Shown here: piece after piece, positions 13,961 to 26,458 of the stretch
Layout of the letters: the number at the start of each line of letters is the position of its first letter
Numbering within the stretch: position 1 is the first letter of the stretch
Assembly: GCF_910591885.1 (NCBI RefSeq)
Contig: NC_063283.1
Span: 6,929,001-6,993,000 of the forward strand
Origin: Bombus terrestris
Lineage: Eukaryota > Arthropoda > Insecta > Hymenoptera > Apidae
Direction of reading: 5' to 3'
Length of the DNA stretch: 64,000 nucleotides
The notes under the pieces: generated by a model
The model's database searches: none
Told to the model about the DNA's origin: nothing
Seen by the model: the letters and a program-made list of their open reading frames with translations, nothing else
Translations under genes and position numbers: made by a program

Positions 13961-14082
13961 GAAAGTACTATAAATTCGCCCCATTTCGAGTTGTGCCACT
14001 AGGTCAGAAACAGTCTGATCGCTGAACAATCGCGCGAGTGTGTATACGCGCCGAAAGTGGCCGAGAAAAATTGCGGAATTAG
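13961..14082 (+). promoter_or_regulatory. Possible TATA promoter with short untranslated first exon
   Basis: A TATAAA box at 13969-13974 is followed about 29 bp later by a possible start in ccact (A at 13998), with an alternative tcag at 14004-14007. The next 75 bp are GC-richer than the surroundings and end in attag|gtaagtt (exon end 14082), which matches the animal 5' splice consensus exactly at AG|GTAAGT. No long frame lies in between, so the exon would be 5' untranslated. The combination is suggestive, but each element alone is common in 64 kb; no downstream exon could be identified. Confidence 0.3.
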
Positions 14083-16670
14083 GTAAGTTACCAGTTACCT
14101 AACGTTTCGGTAAAAGTTCTGCCGAGGAAGAAGGTGATTAATTAAATTAAATGAAAGTCTCTGGAAATCTATCATTTATCACGCAACATAGACTACATAG
14201 GGATCTATTAATCAAGCCGAGCGCCTGTACTTCCGAGTTACTCTGCTTCTCGAATCGAAGCTTCTCAGCTTTTCTTTCAAAATTCTTTCGAAAATTCCTC
14301 CTGACAAACTTTGAAAAAGTATTTTGACTAAATTGGAATTTTAGCAAGTTTAGAATTACCGGTGCAGTAAGAATTGTTCCATAATTTCATAGAACCGTAT
14401 GAAATAATTACGTATGAAATATGTAAAAGATTTCTAAAAGATAAGATAAAAGATAGAGGTAAGAATTGAGAATAAATAAAGTATTGCGTAAAAATGAAAG
14501 AAGAATAATTGGAACGAATATCGTTAGCCCTCGTTGTGATTCACATTGGTCTAACGAAGTAAGTATTTTTGTTTCTCGGAATTTGCAAGTGTTTGACTTC
14601 CTCTTAGCTCATTAACTGTCGGTAGACCCATTAGAATATCACTGTAATACCACGTGCGAGTCGGCGTATTTATGATTTACGACTCCTTCGCTTTGTTTAT
14701 TCGATCTATCAACTATATTTGCAATGGCTTCTACCTATAATTTACATGCGATTACGAACATAGTATTCACTTCCATAGGAAATGACATTTGCGAGGAAAA
14801 ATATTGAGAAAAATCTCTCGATGATCGTAGAATTAAAATGTTCCTAATGATGAGCAATTAAAGGTTCGATTTTTATTTACGTTCTCATATATTCATGTTG
14901 TTATTTAATTCTTGTTAAAGAATAAAAAATATTGACAATACGTTATACTTTGATAATATTATTCTTCAGATATAACTTTTTTAACGCAACACATCCTTTC
15001 AAATAAGAAAATGCAAAATAATTCTTAAATTACTTGTTAAATCTTCCATGGCTTTATATACGCATTAATTAACGATATTAAATCTATTTCGTACTATCTA
15101 TTTGAAACGATCATGTACACAAGGATCAAAGAACGAAGAAAGTAGCTATACCGTAGCTAAAATCAAAATTAAAAAATAACACTCGATTCGTTGATAATTA
15201 TAAAACAGATGTAAAAAGTCAGAAATACAAATTCTAACAAACTTCAAACAGTTGAATAATAAAAAATTCTACTCTATCTATAAATTCGAATAAAAGTCAA
15301 ATTCTTCGAAAGAAAATTTCACAACTTACCGGTTTCTCCATAATAAGATTTATTAATTAAATGAAAAGCAATTACACGAAGTGAAAATCTGCAATCAATA
15401 TACGTGAATCTAATCGTAAGAGACAAGACAGTGCTCGGTTGAAAGATCTCAAAATAACTTTCGAACGTTCAGACTCTAAGAACGCTGAATGATACACTGG
15501 TTTCCGACAAATTTCTTTCAATTTACATAAACATCCCCGACGGTGGTTCATTTGTTCGCGAACACGGCCAACGATTAACGGCGTTCAAATTGAATTTGTG
15601 GACTCGGTAAAAGAAAACAGACACGCGTTTACACGCGGAGAGTTCGATTACCAGCGAGGATTAGCTCGCCACGAAATTGACATTTCCGGCCGCGCCTATT
15701 TCCACCGGCTGCTATACCTTCCACATGCCGCGCACTAGCCACCTGATATCGTGAAAGTAATTCCGTTTACCTGTCAATGTTAACCAGCGCAAATCACTTC
15801 TTTTTCTCTTTCTTTTCTGCCTTTTGTTCCGCTGGCGAAGAATTCACTTCGCACGATCCTCCTTGACCCTGGAAAACCTTCGACTTTTAAGGTATGAAAT
15901 AAACAGCTCATTGAGAGTCGAGTGTTTAAATTGTTAAGATTTTTCTGATTTTTTATTACATTTTATTGTTAAAGAACAACATGCTTTGTCAGTCACTTTA
16001 TAATTCTTTTTCTAATTAATTTACAATTAATATTAATTTTGATAGGATCATTACGGTAACTTCAACGAGCTCTTACAATGTTTGTACAGATATTTCAATC
16101 TTTGAAAATTAATAAATAGGGATTTTGAAAGGTGGAAGTGGTAGTAATCTTTCCTGAAGCATTTTTTATATTTTTAAGAATTGCCTATTTTATTTCGCAA
16201 AATTTATTAATAGATTGGCGGAGAAGTATGTTTTTTAATATAAAAGATTCTCATATTTTGAGAATCGCAGATATAAATTGCCTTTATACAATTGTCTACT
16301 TTGTATTATGCAACGAAATGTTAAAGAGTCTTTTGTCATATATTATCTGGAAATTCATTACATTAGATTACGTTTACAGCCAAGCTATCGACTAATGACT
16401 TCTTCGCTAAAGATGGAAAACGCCGGAGGCGTCTAATTTATTTGCCGACTTCGATAATAAAAACTGGAAATTATAGAGAAACATAGCAAACCAGGAAGCT
16501 TTTGTGCTAGCTTTTATCGACAATCATGGTAATTTCATGCACGCAAGGCTAAAACAGAATACGAGATCAGATTTCACGTCTTCTGCCAAGATCTCAATCG
16601 AGCTTGAAATCTCATTCGCAAATCAAGAGGTAGCTGCCTTGTAATTCGTCAAAGAAGGATGTAATATAGA

Positions 16671-16703
16671 CGAAGAAGAAGCAGAAAAAAAAGAAGAAGG
16701 AAG
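16671..16703. repeat. Imperfect (GAA)n / A-rich tract
   Basis: Interrupted gaagaagaagc followed by an A-run and aagaagaaggaag, directly upstream of a T-run. Simple sequence; the minus frame crossing it is rich in Phe and Ser only because of the repeat. Confidence 0.8.
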
Positions 16704-17079
16704 TTTTTTTTCTACGCAGCAAAAATATATAAGTGGGTTCCTAAATATGTATAAAAGAACAGTATAAAGGAGTGTACCTATATTTATATAGAAAAAGTAT
16801 TCCATACCTAGCTATTTCATAGCTCTACTATCTCTCTGGTCATTTTATAGAAGCTTTAGGAAGACTTAAGACTCGTATATATACAGAAATTTCCACTATC
16901 TGATTTTACGATACATTCGATTATTTTAGCCTCAGATTATTACCAGAAATTAAATTTAGAATGAATTAATTATCAGGGTATTAAAGTTCTCGATCGAAAT
17001 AGAAATTTTATTCCAAAATAACCCAATAACACTCCAAAATGTTCCATTATTTTTCTATGGAATCCTCGTCTTATTCTAG

Positions 17080-17148
17080 GAAATTAGTTAAATTAATTAT
17101 TTTATTAATTAGTAATTAATTATTTATTAATTAGTTATTTTGACGATA
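17080..17148. repeat. AT-only palindromic tract rich in TTAATTA
   Basis: A roughly 70-bp stretch made almost entirely of taattaatta and attatttatt phrases, with several overlapping inverted repeats centred on ttaatt or attaattaat. It could fold as a cruciform and contains many TAATTA homeodomain-core sequences, but the composition alone may explain both. Confidence 0.6.
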
Positions 17149-17901
17149 TTAAAAAACTGTTAACGCATTTAATAAGAAAATAAAGTTACGACATCGGAGA
17201 AGATACATAGTACTTTGTTTCATCTTCTCTCAAACTTTCAACGATAATTTCGTAATACTAAATATGATACTATATAACTTGCAACATGAACACAGATCAC
17301 ATTTTGGAGGCTGCGGCTCTACGGTTTCAACCACTGATCCTACAAATTTGAACGGTTCACGTTTTACTCGAAACGGAACCATCGGCTAGAGCTCGCGTTC
17401 ACTTCATCGCGATTATTCTCGTTGCGGCGTGTTCTCATGAAGCGGGTTTATCCCAATGAAAAATTTGAAACAGGAATCGGAATATAGAGCCGTGAACACG
17501 GCATTTCACTTAGCGAAACAAATATGTAAATAGTGGTTGAAGCGTCGAGTTCAGTGTCCTCTTTCCGCTTCAAGGGCCACCTCGGACGTCGCGGAGGAAA
17601 CCAAGGTCACCGTCATCTGCTTCCAATACGCCTCTGATGGATGGAACCGACCCCGACCGACGTCAATTCCAAGTACGCAAATATTGAATTTTCAAGATCG
17701 TGCGGCTCCACTTTGCACGAGAAGTCACGAATCTCTTTGTCACGGCATCGTTTCTATTTAATGGCTCTGGAACTCTAATCTTTAATATTTCTTTTTCATT
17801 CATTCGACTGAGAGACGAATAAAAACGCAGCGTCGTATATGTGGATTACCGATTATATAGATTTAGATACTGCTTTCAAATTGTTAAAAATGTATGAAGT
17901 A

Positions 17902-17933
17902 TACTTCTCTCTCTTTCTGTCTTTCTCTCTCTT
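17902..17933. repeat. Pyrimidine-rich (TC/TTTC)n tract
   Basis: Imperfect cttctctctctttctgtctt type simple repeat about 32 bp long. Confidence 0.7.
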
Positions 17934-19004
17934 AAATAAGATCTTTGTAATAGCAAAAAGTGAACCGCCGTTCGTAGGTCAAAGTGGTTATATAACTCCA
18001 CTTTTCGAGTTTCTTTTAATTTTAGCGTCAAAGTACTTTGTGATAGATGCTTCTCTTATATAAACAATTTTACCAATTTTCTATACTTTTTGTTTCGCGA
18101 AGATAACCAATTTGACGAATAAGCGGCTCGATTAATATCGAGCTTGTAATAATGATATTTTCTATCTATTGACACGCACAGTTGTCTACCAGGAAATTTG
18201 AGACATTAGTTACAAGATTTGGAAGGTATATTATATATTTTAATCTGAGAAGAAAAGCCCGTTTTGGAATAACAATTTCTAAAAAATGTGTTGTCTACTG
18301 CTCACCGCTTTTCACATTCATAAGGGAAAGATATTATATGGAGGAAGGTTCGGCGTGAAAAAATTAATATACCAATTAGGAAATCTAATTTCGTCTTCCG
18401 AAATATAATGAATAGATATCAAGGAAAACAATGTTTAATATCGATCAGTATAAATAACAGACAGCTGAAGTTGAATGAAAATGAAAGTCACAAATGGAAG
18501 AACTGTTTCCTCTAGTTACAGTTTCAACGTTCGCTTCATCTTGATCTTCGTCAGAAGCCTCGTATCATTTGCTTCGTTTCCGCCTAACATTTCCGTAGTC
18601 ATAACAGTTCGCGGTAGAGTGGACGGTTTTATCACAACTCACGTTCATCACGTGCGATTAGTTGAACCTTGGACTCGTTCCCAGAACTACAACGACGCGG
18701 TTTTCTAGAGGCGAATTGGTCGGCGCCACGAGAGAAATTTCTCACTGGCAAATATTGAATTTTGCTATAACAGGACTAGCTGGTATGGTGGCGCTAGCCG
18801 AACCATTTGACACGTGATCAAGGTCGTTTTTATTCTTTCACGGAAAGATTTCAAGACACGTTGTAGAAGAAGGAGGACAGTGGGGAAAAAGACGAAAATA
18901 CAAACAGAGAGGAGTAGAAGCAGAAGATAAGAGTAAAAAAATGCCATTATTGGAAAATTGTACAAGTAAAAGATATATATTGTAATAAACAAAATAAATA
19001 ATGT

Positions 19005-19035
19005 AATGAATGGTGCAATGAATGAATGAACGAAT
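19005..19035. repeat. Imperfect (GAAT)n microsatellite
   Basis: Repeated gaatg/aatgaatgaa phrases with interruptions (ggtgc, cgaa). Confidence 0.7.
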
Positions 19036-19635
19036 GTGAATTAACTGTAACGAAGAAAGGAATGTTTGTATAATGTTAAGATATTAATTATTATTAATTT
19101 ATTATTATTAATAGATTAAATTATAAGATGAATTATTGTAGACTGTAACCTTAATTTTAGTTTTATTTCTTTTTTATAAATCATGTAAAACCAAGTACGA
19201 TTTCTAGGCCATCAGATTGAAGTAAATGAATATACACGTATTAATTCTGCTGTTCTTCCCATTTCTTCACGTTTGAAATATTTTCTTCCTTCGACGTACT
19301 TTACTCCTGAAACGCGTAGAACCACTGCACGAAAGATAATAACATTTAACTGAATACTAAGACGAAATATTTATGAACTATTTATATTTCATAATATCCA
19401 TTGAAATATAATACCTATGTTCCATATATATGAATACAGATGATAACTAAAGATCGATATTATAAAGAAAATAGATTTACTAATCAAAAAAATAATAAAC
19501 TTTTTTGTAGCTTTTTTCTAAAATGTATCTACTATATGCAAGGCTATGATAAAAATAATATTCCATTACTTGGATGATTCAATGCAATCAGTGAGCTACA
19601 TAGTTAATCGAAAATCAATAACGAGGTTCATCCCT

Positions 19636-19647
19636 CCCCCCCCCCCC
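19636..19647. repeat. Run of 12 cytosines
   Basis: A perfect C12 preceded by tccct and followed by aaaa. Long C-runs are rare in such an AT-rich genome and the exact length may be a sequencing or assembly artefact. Confidence 0.85.
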
Positions 19648-20593
19648 AAAATTATCCTATTGCACAAAATTAATTACCGTTGCACAAGCACATTCGACTA
19701 CTTGGCACAGAAGGTAAAAAGCTCGCAGTCAGTGATTGCGTTTCAATTGCACATCATCCATCGGTCAAGGGAACCGATGGAAACCGTTACGGTAAATTCT
19801 CACGGAAATTACAATGGATTCTATGCAAGAGAACAGAGCAGCTACGCGTACGCTATCGGTTCCCGATGGGAATGAGATAACATTCCGAGTCCAGGGTGCA
19901 GGAAAGCGTGAAATTGAATTACGACACGCGTCCTGGTAACGAGCGTTTAACGTGGTTTTGCCGCGCAACAGAAAGCGCGGTTTAATGACCCGCACCGATC
20001 ACCTTTTTTCTATGTATCAGCCTTCATGCGTCTTAATTATTGCACCGATCTGAAACATACGGACCAGACAAGTCTGTCCGCTGGATATTATCCTCTCGTC
20101 GACATCAACCAATGCACTTCGAGCATTTATCACGCGTTTGACCCTGTTAGCCCTGTCTTAAAGTTTCTCGAGTTTATTCTTAAAGGAGAAACTTTGTTTT
20201 AATCTTTAATTATGAAAATTTATTTTTCTTTTTTTTTGCCATTGTTCATTTTAGTTCGATTTTAATTTATACAAGTATCCTTTCAATTTCTTGCCACCAT
20301 CGTTCGAGCATTGTGTATTTTAAACGGGGAACTGAGAGATTAAATTTTCCATATATTTTGTTAGTTCTTATCGTTTCTTTCGCAAGTATTGCACTTTTCT
20401 CTCACTTCTACGTGCCTTCTCCAGATTTATGAATTTTGAGCATGTTCGTTTTCCAGAAGATTGCTTATATATTTATCGAAATGCGATTTCTTATGGCTTG
20501 AGAGAATGGAGAATATCATTTTAATTAACGAAATGCAAGCTCCAAAAATGGCCATCTCCTTTTAACATCCTCCTTCGGCCAGTTAGCTGTTCT

Positions 20594-20770
20594 TTACGAG
20601 TATACTCGTCCTGCGTGAAAGGTAGTTACAATTTGCTGCTTAAATTGCAATTTAGTAATTGCAGTAAATTGCAGTGATAAAATTAAAAAATAAAACTGTC
20701 GTTTCATTACAACTTAATTCTATATTATAACAGCCACGCATATTCTGTGTTTTACGAGTATACTCATCAC
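20594..20770. repeat. Pair of acgagtatactcgt palindromes 158 bp apart
   Basis: At 20596-20609 lies the perfect 14-bp palindrome acgagtatactcgt, preceded by ttt. At 20754-20767 the same sequence recurs with one change (acgagtatactcat), again preceded by ttt. Between them lies an AT-rich stretch containing taattgcagtaaattgcagt, itself a 12-bp near-tandem repeat. A related acgagtataccc occurs near 57929. The palindromes could be protein-binding sites, a remnant of element termini, or ends of an old tandem duplication with a 158-bp period. Confidence 0.7.
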
Positions 20771-22155
20771 TGCTTACTTTTTGCGACATATTTTAGGTAC
20801 ACACTTTTCACAATATCTTCGCAACATTTAACTAGTTAACGTAGTCTTCCAATTAATAAATGCAGAAAAGCAAATTTCTATCTCAAAACATCCCCAGACA
20901 TTAAACTCTACTTTCTCTCTCACTCTCTCTTTTAACAATAAATGCTCCTCGCTCCTCATATTTGTTTGCAATTACCGACTCGTCGAGTGCACTGTAGGTC
21001 TCTGTACGACAAACAAATACCAGTCCTGTCGTCAGTGGATGTAAAGAGACGTTCGAAGGCTTGCGACTGCGTTTCGCCCTCGTCGACACGATGCACACGT
21101 GTTACGTGTAAAACGTGCTCGCCCGTTGTCATTACAAATGACGCGTTACAAGGATGGGCACACAGAGTACGAGAGCCATCAGAGAAAAAGTTGGAGACAG
21201 ATCTCGCGTGTGTACACGCTAATTAGGACATTTGTGGTGACTTATCGCGACATTAACATCGCGCGGAATAAACGCGATCGAGATAGAGATTGAACTGCAT
21301 CGCGGGCATTCATCATGCCTGTTTCCCGCTGTTCCTTCCTTTTTTTCCCCCACGTCATTATGTCCCCTGGATCATTACATCCGTTAGCGGAGCTCGTTCC
21401 AGTGTCGCGTTATTGTCGTTCATTTCCTGGTTATGAATTCGAAACTCGTTAGTAGGAGTGAACGAATTGTAACGGTAGTCTCTGATGGAGTTACTTTATG
21501 AGCATGGAGAATAGGACGCGAAGGTGCAATGTTTACGATGAGCTATGGGCTTCTGATTTAATTGGACATTTTTGCAGAAAAAATTTAATAGGAAATTTAG
21601 ATTTACGTATACGTAGGACGGTTTAATGTCTCCTCTTCTGTGTATGTGAATTGAATTGAATACACGTTTTGTTGCAATCGTTTTGTATCGCCTGTTACGG
21701 CTTCCTCGTACTACTCGGTAATCTACTATGTATAGAATATCTTTTTAAGAGAAAAATTCATAGTCACTCGTTCTTTGACTTTGTTCGTAAAAATTGGTGC
21801 GTTCATAACACCATCGACTTTCATTTAAAGAAACAAGCGTCCAAGATAGAATATGCAAGCTTATACAAATAAATATTAAAAAGAAACAACTGTCCAACAT
21901 TTGTACAATTAGTGCAGAAAGTAAATTACAAGTTGATCCGAAAATTTAACCAATTTGAAAAACCGCGTCCAATTCGTCCCAACAAAGATTCACGTTACCA
22001 CTTCCAAGAAACGATTGTATACTAAGCAAACATTCGACTGAACAAATACGGCAATTTTTCATTGGTTAAAGTTGAAAGAAAAAGTTCTAAAGATGAAGTA
22101 AGGGAACATGAGAAGAGAGAGAAATGTTCCTGTAGAGGTTGACCATTTGGGCTTT
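20771..22155. other. Non-coding stretch with GC-rich patch
   Basis: The patch 20940-21430 is CpG-rich; the frames in it overlap on both strands and have no recognisable domain. A pyrimidine tract (ctctctcactctctc) lies at 20911-20932. The remainder is AT-rich without signals. Confidence 0.4.
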
Positions 22156-22570
22156 CTATTAAGCAAGAAAAATACGTGACGGTGGCTGGCCTGGGCCAAC
22201 CACGATGAAGATTCGTCCAGTCGACCTTATAATTCTCGACGAGCTATAATCCTCGAGTGGTACTTCACCAGGTGGATAATCATCAACATTAAGGGAGAAT
22301 CCTCATCGGAGGTTACGAGGCAACGACGCGACGTGGTCTCTCCGGTATATGCCGCTCTTAAACATTACTTTCGATAATCAAAAGGCGCTGCGAGAGGAAT
22401 CGTCGAAGAAGAATATTTGACGGCACGCTGGATCGATCGGTGCCCTATGAGCCCAAGAGATGAAAAAGAAATAGCATATCACCGAGCACGTGCCCACGGT
22501 ATCCTCTGTATCGATCCAACGCAGCTCGCTGTTGTGGATCTATTTTACGATCTTGATCCAATGTTTTAAT
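22156..22570. other. GC-rich patch, candidate cis-regulatory element
   Basis: About 400 bp clearly GC-richer than both flanks and without any open frame of 60 codons or more starting at ATG on either strand. It has no repeats or transposon signature. In compact insect genomes such gene-free GC-rich patches within AT-rich introns or intergenic DNA are often conserved enhancers; that is inference from composition only. Confidence 0.3.
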
Positions 22571-23439
22571 TGTGGTCGTTGTTATAATTTTTATAACGTG
22601 GATGCTTTACGAAAGTGTACTACTAAGCAATACAATTTATGGAAACAAATATTAGATGCGTAAGATGTATTAATCGATACAATTTATGGAAATAAATATA
22701 GGTGAAAAGAAACGCTTTTGAACGATTAATTTCGTGCAAGAAAATGACAAATAAATATTTCATGTACCGTAAGAAAAATTTCACTTATGACTTTTCTTTC
22801 TCATAGATAATACTTACACTCGCACGCTTGATTAATTTACTGTAATTTAACCTTCTATTTATATTTCTTACCAGCAAACTGTTAGAATCGTTTGTTTCAA
22901 ACTTCGACTGTACCCACAACTTATGCCAATTTTTTACTTCCTGAACTATGCAGCTTGCAACATATTCAAGAGTTCTTTCGAAATCATTAAGGAATGACCA
23001 GTTTCGTTTGAAATCTTCCAACTGTTCCTAATTCGCCGTTAATCATCGTTTTACAACAAGCTACCTACTCGATATGATTTATCGTATCAAAAGCTAAAAT
23101 ACATAAGATAAACGATCAAGTAACAACGTATATTACCAGAAAAACTAAATACTGGCTATTACGTCGAAACAATAGTTGTATATAAATTACGACACGTGTG
23201 TACAAATCGCGACAAGGCTTATGACACGTTCGACTGAGATTTATCGATTACAGAAAAACCAAGCTCTATGAAACTGGACAGGTAACATATTTATCTACAA
23301 CTATACATACGCCTGTCTCTATAAACGTATCACGCAATTAAATCGATTGTTCGGCCATCGTATCATTCGATCGAACGATCAAAAATATGAATCCCCCCTT
23401 AAATCGAATTCAGACACGCAAGAAGAAGGGTATTGTATA
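22571..23439. other. AT-rich non-coding stretch with a small direct repeat
   Basis: Contains a two-copy direct repeat, atacaatttatggaaa(c/t)aaat, starting at 22630 and 22677 (period 47 bp). No gene recognised; the minus frame at 22785-23021 has no recognisable domain. Confidence 0.5.
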
Positions 23440-23745
23440 AGGTGATGCGACGGAGACCCTGTAAAAAAGGCTTAAATGGCCTATGGAATTAGTCCCGTGA
23501 CATTATAATGAAGACGAGAGGCAAGACTAATGGCGGCGAGGTGACCCATACCGTGTACCAACGCAGCATTAATCAATGTCCCTTCCATCCGAGAGAATAC
23601 CATGGCGGGAACAACGTTTAACATTGACCCTATGTGAAAAACCAGCGGTGGACAACGTGGCCACCGTCACCGTGACAAAGAGACGCTGATTGTGCCGTTG
23701 CACGAAATCCACCCGTTTATCTACGCCATTGTCGATTTATTGAGA
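23440..23745. other. GC-rich patch, candidate cis-regulatory element
   Basis: A 300-bp patch without an open frame of 60 codons or more from an ATG. Phrases such as gtggccaccgtcaccgtgac give local dyad symmetry (ggtggac / gtggccac / gtcaccgtgac). Bounded on both sides by AT-rich sequence. Compositional evidence only. Confidence 0.3.
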
Positions 23746-26383
23746 GTCCTTCGTCGAACGATAAAAAAATAAAATCGAAAGAATCTTGGTCCTTTGGGTG
23801 TGCATTGTTCCATTTTCTAGAATGTTTCGTACGGTAAAATCTTCGATGTATCTATAATTTCCCTTAGTTAGTATAGAGCGTTAGTTGTAGAGAAGTAGAG
23901 TAGCAGAGGATAGAATTAATATAGAAAAATATCCATTCTTCTCTATGCAGAATATTTTCTAAATATCGTCATATAATAGAGAGAGTGCAATAAAAATTTG
24001 ATTTGCTTGTTATATATTACGAAGAGTACTTTGAATATTTTACATATCACGCGCGCATTCTGTGCATTTTCGTATCTTTAAATTTCTGACAATTGCATAA
24101 ATATCCACGCTCGATGGATTACTAATGAAGAAGAGTATACGAAGAATACGAATGAGTTTGAAATTTCACGCGGACGAAACGCGAAAAAATGCGATTTTCT
24201 TACACGTACACAGATCGTTCGAGATGTTCCAGGTAAAAGAATATTAGATCGCCTCTGTCTAGAAATAATTAACACGAAAAGATATTTTAACTCCAACTTG
24301 AACGAATTTGTCGTGAGAAATAGAAGGAAAGGCGCGAGGCAATATCGTCGTATTTATATCCTCCTTCTTTTTCACTGTGAGAGTTGATCACGCTTTTGCC
24401 ATAAGCACCAATAAATCGGCATAAAATCATCTACATAGAAAACGTTCGAGCAGAAACGACTTCCTTCCGCCTATCTCGACGTGGTCATCCGGTTAATTTA
24501 TCGTTCCAGCGCTAATTCCTTGCTCACGTGTCGAGAAAGTCCGATTACGGTGCGCCCGTTCTCGATCATCGAGACCATCAACAGGTCGAACGTGAGCGCA
24601 TCTAACGACACAGCATTATTCCGACCGCGAGAGGAAACGCCATGGATTATCCACGGCGACTGCATTCGATCTGGCGACCTCCCATCAAGCACAATGCCGC
24701 ATTATTGCACGCGGGGTTTACGAGCAGCCCGACCTTAATATTAAAATTCAACGGGCCGCGTCTCCATTGACAATAGACGTTGCCAGTGACAAGATTATGG
24801 TACGGAACTGTGCAACCGGAAATTTTCTTTGCAAATCAATTGAAAGCGGATCTATCGTGGCACGTGGTGCTGTAATAAAACTCTGAAATAGATGGGACAA
24901 TGATAAATGAAAATTATTTTTTAAGATGGAAAGTTTCGTATATTTGTATTTGTAGGAGAAGAATGATTGATAAGTTTTACAATGGAAGAAACTTAAATAA
25001 TTGAGAATTTATTAAATTTTAAACATCTAATAATTCAATTTTGATTTCTTTTCTTTGTTCTTATAGCAAGGAGATTAATTGTTTTTAACGAACGTTTTAT
25101 TAATTAGTATTGGATATTTTAATAGTCGTTCTTATTTGTGCATCTCACATACTTGATTATTTATTGCATCGTTGTAAAATTTGTCATTTTTGTCAGTAAA
25201 ATATTCTTCTATTGTCTCTATAATCTCAGTCGTCAATATTTTTCTTTGTTGGAGAACTTTGTAAAAATTTATACGAATTATTAATCTGTGTAAAAATTGT
25301 AACAGCTACCTGCATTAATTAAAGATTTCTCCGTCTAACACGTATAGAATGTTTAAGGTATACTTTCTAATGGAACATATTAGTAAAAAAAAAAAAGAAA
25401 AAAAAAAGAAAAATAACAATCTTTCAACTAATTCTGCCAGCAATTTTTCCAATTTATATTTCATCGATCAAAATATATGTATAATTCGAGTGGTTGCAAC
25501 GTATAGAAATGCAAATAAAGTTGCAAATTTATAAATACGTAGTTTAGTAGCAGGACATTCTAATCAATTTAATATTTAATGATCCTAGTGTGTACACGGT
25601 AAGGAAAGTAGGTTTGCTGTAAAGTGGGAGCTTTTCTAGATGTAAATTTAGAAAGATGGTGATAAATCGTTAGAAATCGATACAGTGGAACTGAAAGCAT
25701 TACAAAACCGAAGTAAACATGACAAGCGAAGGTGGGTCTAAAAATAGGGATACAGCAATAGGAAGCGATAGTGATGTTATTTGAAACTGACAAATTTGTA
25801 CTTCAATACCAATTTTACACGAGAGACTTCAAAAAAATAGTCTTCATCCTGTAATAAAAAAATCCAGCAATTATTTCGATTTAAGTTTCGTTCCTGAAAT
25901 TTACTTTATGTTTTACATTTTCCATCCTTCGTGATTCTAAGAGACTACGAAAAATATACCAACCAGTTTATCTATTATTTAATATTGCAACACAAGTAAA
26001 CAACATCCGCTATAACTGTTTGTAAGTTCAAAACCAAGTCCATCGACGACAAACAAAATATAAGACTAATCACGTGATTTTTAATAAAAATTTCTACTAC
26101 TTTCCAGTACGTTGCAATTTTTGATCCAAACCACTGCGAATCGAACTTCCTTCTCCCACAAACTCTACGCTAATTTTATTCCAATAATTTCATTTACAAA
26201 TTGCAATTCTGGCCCCGTCATTCGCAAATAATCATTTACAAGACACTGTTCAAATTCTGCACGACTAGAGACCACGTAGTCGTGTAAAACTCAAACAGAT
26301 CTAATCCTACACGAAGTACATTCCATTGAGAACCGAGCACACCTCCAGTCAACGCAACGACCATTTCGTACACACATTCTTAC
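23746..26383. other. Non-coding stretch with one GC-rich patch
   Basis: AT-rich apart from 24460-24850, which is CpG-rich and holds overlapping frames on both strands (24481-24738 plus, 24498-24692 minus) with no recognisable domain. A near-perfect 17-bp palindrome centred on ggattatcc lies at 24640-24656 and explains why both strands encode the same short peptide there. An A-rich tract lies at 25385-25413. Confidence 0.4.
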
Positions 26384-26458
26384 CTGAGATCGTTCGATCG
26401 ACAAAACGAAAATCTATACCACTTCCATATACGTTGAACCGAAGCGGATTACGCGCTT
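26384..26458 (-). CDS. Possible internal coding exon, 75 nt, unassigned
   Basis: Read on the minus strand, the 3' end (base 26384) sits at ctcag|gtaagaat, an almost ideal donor. The 5' end (26458) follows cccattcag, an acceptor with a weak pyrimidine tract. One frame is open throughout and beyond the acceptor, giving AA-GCG-CGT... to ...TCA-G, so the exon would be symmetric (two bases in, one base out). The encoded peptide includes NPLRFNVYGSGIDFRFVDRT, which I do not recognise. It lies inside a plus-strand 121-codon frame of no recognisable kind. The donor is strong but the rest is ordinary; it could well be chance. It shares phase and strand with the better candidate at 57239-57310, which would be consistent with one very long minus-strand gene, but that is speculation. 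Confidence 0.25.

Larger units (their letters stand above)
14083..20590. other. Long non-coding stretch, AT-rich with a few GC-rich patches
   Basis: No gene recognised. The GC-richer patches are 15530-15870, 17300-17720 and 19720-20160. The rest is strongly AT-rich, with open frames below 110 codons that have no recognisable domain. Simple-sequence tracts inside this stretch are listed separately. Confidence 0.45.

Noticed and set aside
18642..18710. Minus-strand segment with donor gaac|gtgagt and about 20 open codons
   Set aside because: The acceptor (ttcgcctctag) is poor, the peptide is not recognisable, and such pairs are expected several times by chance.
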